From: Caenorhabditis remanei
Taxonomy: Eukaryota > Nematoda > Chromadorea > Rhabditida > Rhabditidae
Assembly (NCBI RefSeq): GCF_010183535.1
Contig: NC_071330.1
Location: 10,893,717 to 10,957,716 of the forward strand
Reading direction: 5' to 3'
DNA: 64,000 bases
The translations under genes and the position numbers were made by a program. The notes beneath the pieces were generated by a model. The model made no database searches. It had not been told where the DNA came from and saw only the letters and a program-made list of their open reading frames with translations. This document shows positions 58,513 to 64,000 of this stretch, in pieces (position 1 is the first letter of the stretch; every line of letters begins with the position of its first letter).

Positions 58513-61495
58513 ATGGTGTTACGGGCGCTCGAGTTCTCGGATTCGATCTCCGACTCGCCGTGGTTTCGACAGAATTTGCACGACCATGAAGTGGCACTGG
58601 ACGACGCCTTCAAGAACATCAAGCTAATTGAGAATCAGTGCAAAGATTTGATTGCGTGCACCAAAAGTAGGGGAAAATTTTGTTTCGTTTCGTTTTGTTT
58701 GGTTGCGTGGAATGGTAAATTGGTTCGAAACTTATTTTTTGATTGCAGAACTTTCGACAGCACAACGGGCATTCGCAAAGACGTTAAGCGAGTTCAAAAT
58801 TGAAACAGTTGGAACAAATCAAACAGATGATGAGCGATTTATTGGTGAGAAAAAAAACATTTCCATAATCTTAGGTGGAAAGACTAAACAAAAATTGGTT
58901 CAAGTATATTGAGCATAATCATGGCAATCTGTTGTGAAAACAGAAACTCCGACGAAGCTTGTACAGAAATCCCAAAGCTCTCAAATATTAAAACTTTAAA
59001 GGCTGCGTCTAGAGATATCAAATTCTTCTAATTTTTCAGCAACATGTCTGAAAGAATTTGCTTCACTGATCAACCAAGTGGAAGATGAACGAATGAAACT
59101 TGTAGGCCAAGCCGAAGAAAGTTATCTGGAACCAATTAAAAAGTTTCGAACGGAAGCAATCGGAAAAACCTTGAAAGAAGAGAAAAATAAATATGATAAA
59201 GAAAGTAGTAAATTTTATTCAACACTTGAGAAGCATCTTCATCTCAGTACAGTTCGAAAAAATGATTTCCGAGAAGCTGATGCTCAATTAGAAACTCAGC
59301 AGAAAAACTTCTTTCAAGCCTCCTTGCAGGTATACATTTATATCTAGATAAGGAGGGTGAAAACAATATTCTTTCAGTACGTAGCAGAAGTCCAGTCAGT
59401 TCAAGAGAGAATGCGATTCGAGTTTGTAGAAACTTTAGGATCATATGTGTATTCATGGCTCTCATTTTTTCACGTTGGTGAGTGTTTGACCAGAAATATG
59501 GTTCCGTCCGTAGATTTTCTAACGTAGTTCGAAGTAGTTTCCTGATCCTCAAGTTTCTTACTTATCTCTAGTTTCAATTTCGAATTTATGAAGTTTAATT
59601 ACAACCTGAACTTGAGTTGTTCCTCGAATTTATGGAAATTAAAAAGACTCGATTTTCACTAAAATCCTCGCTCTATTCATAAAAATATTTCGATTTTCAG
59701 GGAGCGTAATTCATCAAGATTTCAAACCATTTCTAGACAATGTTCAGACAAAGGTGTTAAAGGTAACGCCTGAATGGATTTATCACAGTAATCATGTTCC
59801 TATGTTTACAGACCAAAGAGAACTATATGGCCACAAATGCCGAAGCAGAAGAACTGAAAAAGAAACTCCTCGCATCGCATACAAAAGTGAGTTTTTAAAC
59901 TAAAAATGTACTGTCTAGATTGACAATGGGTCTTTTATTTCTGAGTTTTCAAAGTCACGAGTTATTAAAATTCATTAATGTTTTCTTTGCAGCCCGGGAA
60001 TGATGAGAGACGACCGACGCCTTCCATCAAGCAAGGCTACGTATACATGCAGGAGAAAAGCAAGATTCCAAGTAAGTCGTTTCGCAACTGAACTTCCAAA
60101 TCAGTGGAATGAAAGCAACAGTTTTTGATTGTCTTAAATGCTTAATAACATTTTTTACTTGTCGAATTTTTGTTGATTGAAAAGAAAAAAAAAAGAAAAG
60201 GAAAACAAACTAAAAAAAAATCTCGCATAAAATTACATTTTTACTCCCCGAATCATTCTCAGACACAAATAACTGTGCCAACAAGCAAATTTGTTATATT
60301 CCTTTTTAATTTTCCAATATTTATTGGAAAACCGAGGGTATCGTATTTATCAATGTTCACAGAAATATGGAACGATTTTAGAAACGATTGGACGAGATGT
60401 ACTTGGCAGATGGACAAAATACTATTGTGTTTATTCACGAGAAACTCGAATTTTTACAATGGTCAGCGCCAATTCAGCTACAAAAACGGATATGAAAAGT
60501 GCAGTGGCACAGACGGCGACGTTCAAGTTCAAATCTTGCTCTAAAAGGCCCATGGATACTATTGATAAGAGGTATTTCCGAATTTTCAGAGATATTTGTT
60601 TAAAATTTGAAAACAAAATTCGCATTATTCTGAAACGGGATTGCTGATGCGTGTGTTTTGTTTGCGATCAACGAGGTAGTCAAGAGAAGAGAGGCGCGAA
60701 AACAAAAATGATGGAATTCGTCTCATAAATTTGTGAAACGGAGGAGGAATCTGAAAACCTCAAGGGAACTGGACAAAACTTTGCACCACCACACGGAAAT
60801 GGGCGAATCTCTAGCCGAAATCTCACATACTTTTGCTGCTGGCTTTACCACAATGTCGCTTAGGCTCTTCACTTTTCATGTTTTCTTCAAATATCTTACA
60901 TTTTTAATGAAAGATTCTAAGATAAGCAGTGCAAACCAATGAAGGATTTACTGTTCTTGAGCAATTCCTATACGAATCTTCGGCTTGAATCTTTGCGACA
61001 GCAGATTACCGATTCTATAGCATCATAAGTAGAAATTTGTAAATTTTGGAAATATGGCTTTTCAAGAAGTAATCACATTCCAGTACTCTCACTATCAGTG
61101 TTTTCATATTCTCACTTATAGTTAGAACCTATTAGTTTCAGAAAGGAGTTACATTACGGTGTTTGGTTTTATACGTGTTCAGTGAAAATTTTCCGTTTCT
61201 TCTCATTCATGAAACGATGTTTGCAAAAACAGGGCTACAAAAAGACAGGATTGTAAAGGAAGCCCAGAATAAACCATCATCATCTCGATATTTTGTTATC
61301 ATTATATTAATTTCTTTTTAAATAATTTCACTTTCAGATTCTGCTTCGACGTTTGCGTGGAGGAGAAGAACGACGTGATGACGATGCAGGCTCTCTCTGA
61401 AAAAGACCTAGGTGAATGGATCGATGCGATGGATGGTGCCAAGCAGAATTCGTATACAGCCGGAGAGAATCCATCGTGTTCCACCTACAAACAGA
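58513..61495 (+). CDS. GRAF/oligophrenin-type RhoGAP: BAR and PH part (continues beyond the window)
   Basis: Membrane-bending BAR-PH-RhoGAP family. Exons: 58513-58666, 58749-58844, 59040-59329, 59378-59477, 59701-59762, 59812-59886, 59993-60071, 60382-60571, 61338-61495; 1204 bases, ~401 residues so far, ending in phase 1. The N-terminus MVLRALEFSDSISDSPWFRQ and the segments RAFAKTLSEFKIETVG, FASLINQVEDERMKLVGQAE and EKHLHLSTVRKNDFREADAQ follow the ARHGAP26/oligophrenin BAR domain closely. The PH domain begins IKQGYVYMQEK and runs to KRFCFDVCVEEKNDVMTMQA, LGEWIDAMDG. The frame between exons 7 and 8 closes only if the acceptor is GATTTTAG ending at 60381. The catalytic RhoGAP and SH3 parts are not in the remaining 2.5 kb. 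Probably T04C9.1. Confidence 0.93.
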
Positions 61496-64000
61496 GTGAG
61501 TTTTTCCGTATTTTTCTCTCAAAAATTTTGTGTGTTCGGACGCCCACACTGTTTTCCTGTTTTCGCCACAACGCCACGACCAGCCTCCAAAATCGTCTCT
61601 TTTCTTTCTCGATACAAAACTTTTCGGCTCCAATTTTGAGCCGAATACATTTATCTTCTCCCCTTCTTGTTGAAAAACCATGACGAAGACTAGAGAGAGT
61701 CAAAAAAATGAGATAGGGTGACGACGACGACGCTGCAGAAGCAAGAAAAAGAAGAATTCTGTTGTTTTGGGTTCTTCCGAGTTTGGACTGCCGCGTTTCT
61801 GTGAGTCGTTTGTCGCCAGAAGCGGCAAAAACTCAGCACAGGCCTCCAGTATATCAGTAATCCTTTTGCGGCCTTCTTCTCCGCCCCTCCTTTCTATTCT
61901 CGAAGACCCCCTTTCTACCCCTATTTTGTGCCGAAATGTTTTGTATGTGTGAAAATCGGCGAACGAGGTGACGACTGCAATTTCAGAAATTTCCTGTTTT
62001 CTTCTCATACTGACCAGGTACGGGAAGTAGCTTTTTCTAACTCGGAATTATCGACTCACCATCCTTCATAGAAATACCGGATTCTTGTTGCTGAGATTCC
62101 TACCCTGAGAGTTTCGGTAGTGTACGAAGCTGAAATCGAATTACAAATACTCGAGTAATTACGAAACTCTTCTTATGTTTTTTTTTAAATACTTGGACCG
62201 TCCCCATCTCTTCTCTATAATTTCAACTACTTACCGCCTACACTGGAAGGACGTGCTTTGGTGTCACGTTTTCATTCTCATATTTTTCCCCACGAGTTCC
62301 TGTTTCCTTGTGCACGCCATATTTGGACTCTTGAGGAGGTTCATATGGTGTTATTTCATATCGAGAATGAAATTCGACCATTTCTTTCTTTGATTGACTA
62401 TGAGTCTCATGACTTCCAGTTGCTAGAATATTGTTGACTCTCGTGCCTCTATCAGGAGTACAATCGAAAACTTCGAACATTTAATCCAGTATCTAGATTA
62501 GGACTGATAGTAGGTGTATCGGATAGATTTATAAACCAACACACTTCTTTGTTTGTCCAGTTTTTCCGCTTTTTCAAGAAAAAAGATTTGCTTCTTGATA
62601 AGAGCTTTTTTCTGAGCGCAGAAGAGAATTGTAGTTGAAGAGAAGTATTCGTGGGATAGAGACATCGTTTCGCTTTCCCCTTTGTGCTTATTCTTCTCTC
62701 GTTCTGTAGTCATCGTTGCCCTAAAGACTTTCCTCTTCTCTAACACCATCAACCATCATCATCGTCTTTTCTTCCAACACCACCACCGCCACCACCTACC
62801 GCAAATAGGTTGTGCTCTTCAGCTCTCGTGAGCCGGTGTGGGAGAGTGACGGGGAGTAGGAGAAGATTTTTGAGAGCTCCTGAAGGAGAAGAGAAAGGGA
62901 AAAAGTCACGGAATGCCAAATTAGGTCAGGTGATTGGAGGAAAAACGAGGATGGGGCGAAGCGCAGAAATGAATAAGAAAGAAGGAGAAGAAGAAAAGTG
63001 AGAAAATGACGTTTTCTAACGGAAGTTACTTCTTCATTCTGTCTAGACTACATTTTGATGGTCCATAACGTTTTAGTCCATCATTTCCATGTTGAAGAAA
63101 ATTATAACTAATTCGGAAACAGTAACAGTCATTTAAACTTTTCCTATCAAGTTAATCTGTCGGTCGACAATGTTTCAATGGAAATCGATTTCAGAGTTCT
63201 TATGATCATCCCCCATTATAATCCTCCCCGTGGTTTTCAAAATTTCTTTATCCTCTGACTCGTTCATTCCGTTACAAACGCCTACGTTTGCTGTTCGCAA
63301 TTGAAGCCAAATGATCCAATTCATTTGTTCCGTTCTCCAACGTCACCCATAACTATTCGAGTAAGCCGTACAAAATTCTTCCCCAGAAAACATGCTTCTC
63401 GCAAAAATGTCTCTTTCATTTTCTACTTTCTGCAAAAAGTTTCAATTTTCTCGTTGTTTGCTTCGGTGCTTTCAATGATGACCTACCTAGTTCATCATTC
63501 CTTTTTGCTGATTCACACGTTTCACATCATCCCCCACATGCGAAGAAACACGTCTTTAATTAAATGGAAAAACACAATGAAAAGCGGCTTCTCTTTCTGT
63601 TTTATTATTTGTCAAATGGTGAAGATGAGCTAGATAGAAATGGATCAAACCGATGCAAAATGAAACGAGACTAGCATTATAATAATGAATGTTCTCGGTT
63701 CGTTTAGTCTCTTTTTCTCCATTCTTCTTTTTGCTACACTCGATTTAAAAAGTGTCCACACACAAACGGCTCACGACTATTTCATCCATTGGCATCTCCA
63801 CCCACATCGTCTCTTTTTTCTGTTCTACTCAAATTGTTCCATTTCGCATCGACCCATTGTGAGCAGTGCATATGCACATATACTAATACATCCACCCGAA
63901 GAATAGCAAAAAGTATTTTGAAACCGCTGAAGACGGAAGAGAGAATGCATCTGGAAGAGATAAACAAGCCGGCGAAAAAAGAAGAAGGCAAAAAGTGGAA
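61496..64000 (+). other. Intron of the GRAF-type gene reaching the window end
   Basis: At least 2.5 kb of AT-rich and CT-rich DNA. No segment resembling a RhoGAP domain was found in any frame, and no independent gene is supported. Confidence 0.55.

Overview
The window is nematode chromosomal DNA, almost certainly Caenorhabditis elegans or a very close relative. The reasons are the short AT-rich introns with (T)TTTCAG acceptors, the polyubiquitin sequence, tail-to-tail gene packing with nearly shared poly(A) signals, one operon-like gene pair, Tc/mariner-type DNA transposons and many foldback repeats. From memory, the gene order (polyubiquitin, CDK5RAP1-like, folylpolyglutamate synthase, pyrimidine 5'-nucleotidase, NONO, NOP-1, then muscle LIM protein, FERM protein, GRAF-type RhoGAP) matches the F25B5-T04C9 cosmid region of chromosome III. 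That assignment is recall and was not checked by a search.

Layout. 1-1207: 3' end of a polyubiquitin gene (+). 1398-5534: two minus-strand genes, a mitochondrial CDK5RAP1/MiaB-like methylthiotransferase downstream of a folylpolyglutamate synthase, spaced like a C. elegans operon. 6.3-10.2 kb: a cytosolic pyrimidine 5'-nucleotidase (+) with several candidate first exons. 10.75-14.98 kb: a DBHS-family RNA-binding protein (NONO-1, -). 16.1-18.8 kb: a Ser-rich protein I take to be NOP-1 (+). 18.8-23.7 kb: repeat-bearing intergenic DNA. 23.7-27.9 kb: a 13-exon gene (+) for a ~925-residue protein I do not recognise. 28.8-29.7 kb: a muscle LIM protein (-) with two alternative 3' exon sets. 32.35-34.63 kb: an F-box/LRR-like protein with a long Pro/Ser/Arg-rich tail (-). 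35.2-44.6 kb: an EPB41L5/Yurt-type FERM protein (-) whose largest intron is full of repeats. 48.95-50.25 kb: a complete DD37D (maT-like) mariner element with a one-base frameshift. 58.5 kb to past the end: the BAR and PH parts of a GRAF/oligophrenin-type RhoGAP (+); its RhoGAP domain is not reached.

Functionally the block mixes housekeeping genes (ubiquitin supply, tRNA modification, folate retention, nucleotide salvage, nuclear RNA binding) with cytoskeletal and cortical genes (NOP-1 upstream of RhoA, LIM, FERM, BAR-PH-RhoGAP). Exon boundaries were derived by hand from reading frame and GT/AG sites; summed exon lengths were checked for frame. The most unusual items are an apparent +1 frameshift in the CDK5RAP1-like gene, a duplicated two-repeat-plus-intron unit in polyubiquitin, a mutually exclusive duplicated LIM half, a ~2 kb inverted-repeat element carrying spliceable coding sequence, a tight trio of perfect RNA-like hairpins, and the unrecognised 925-residue protein.
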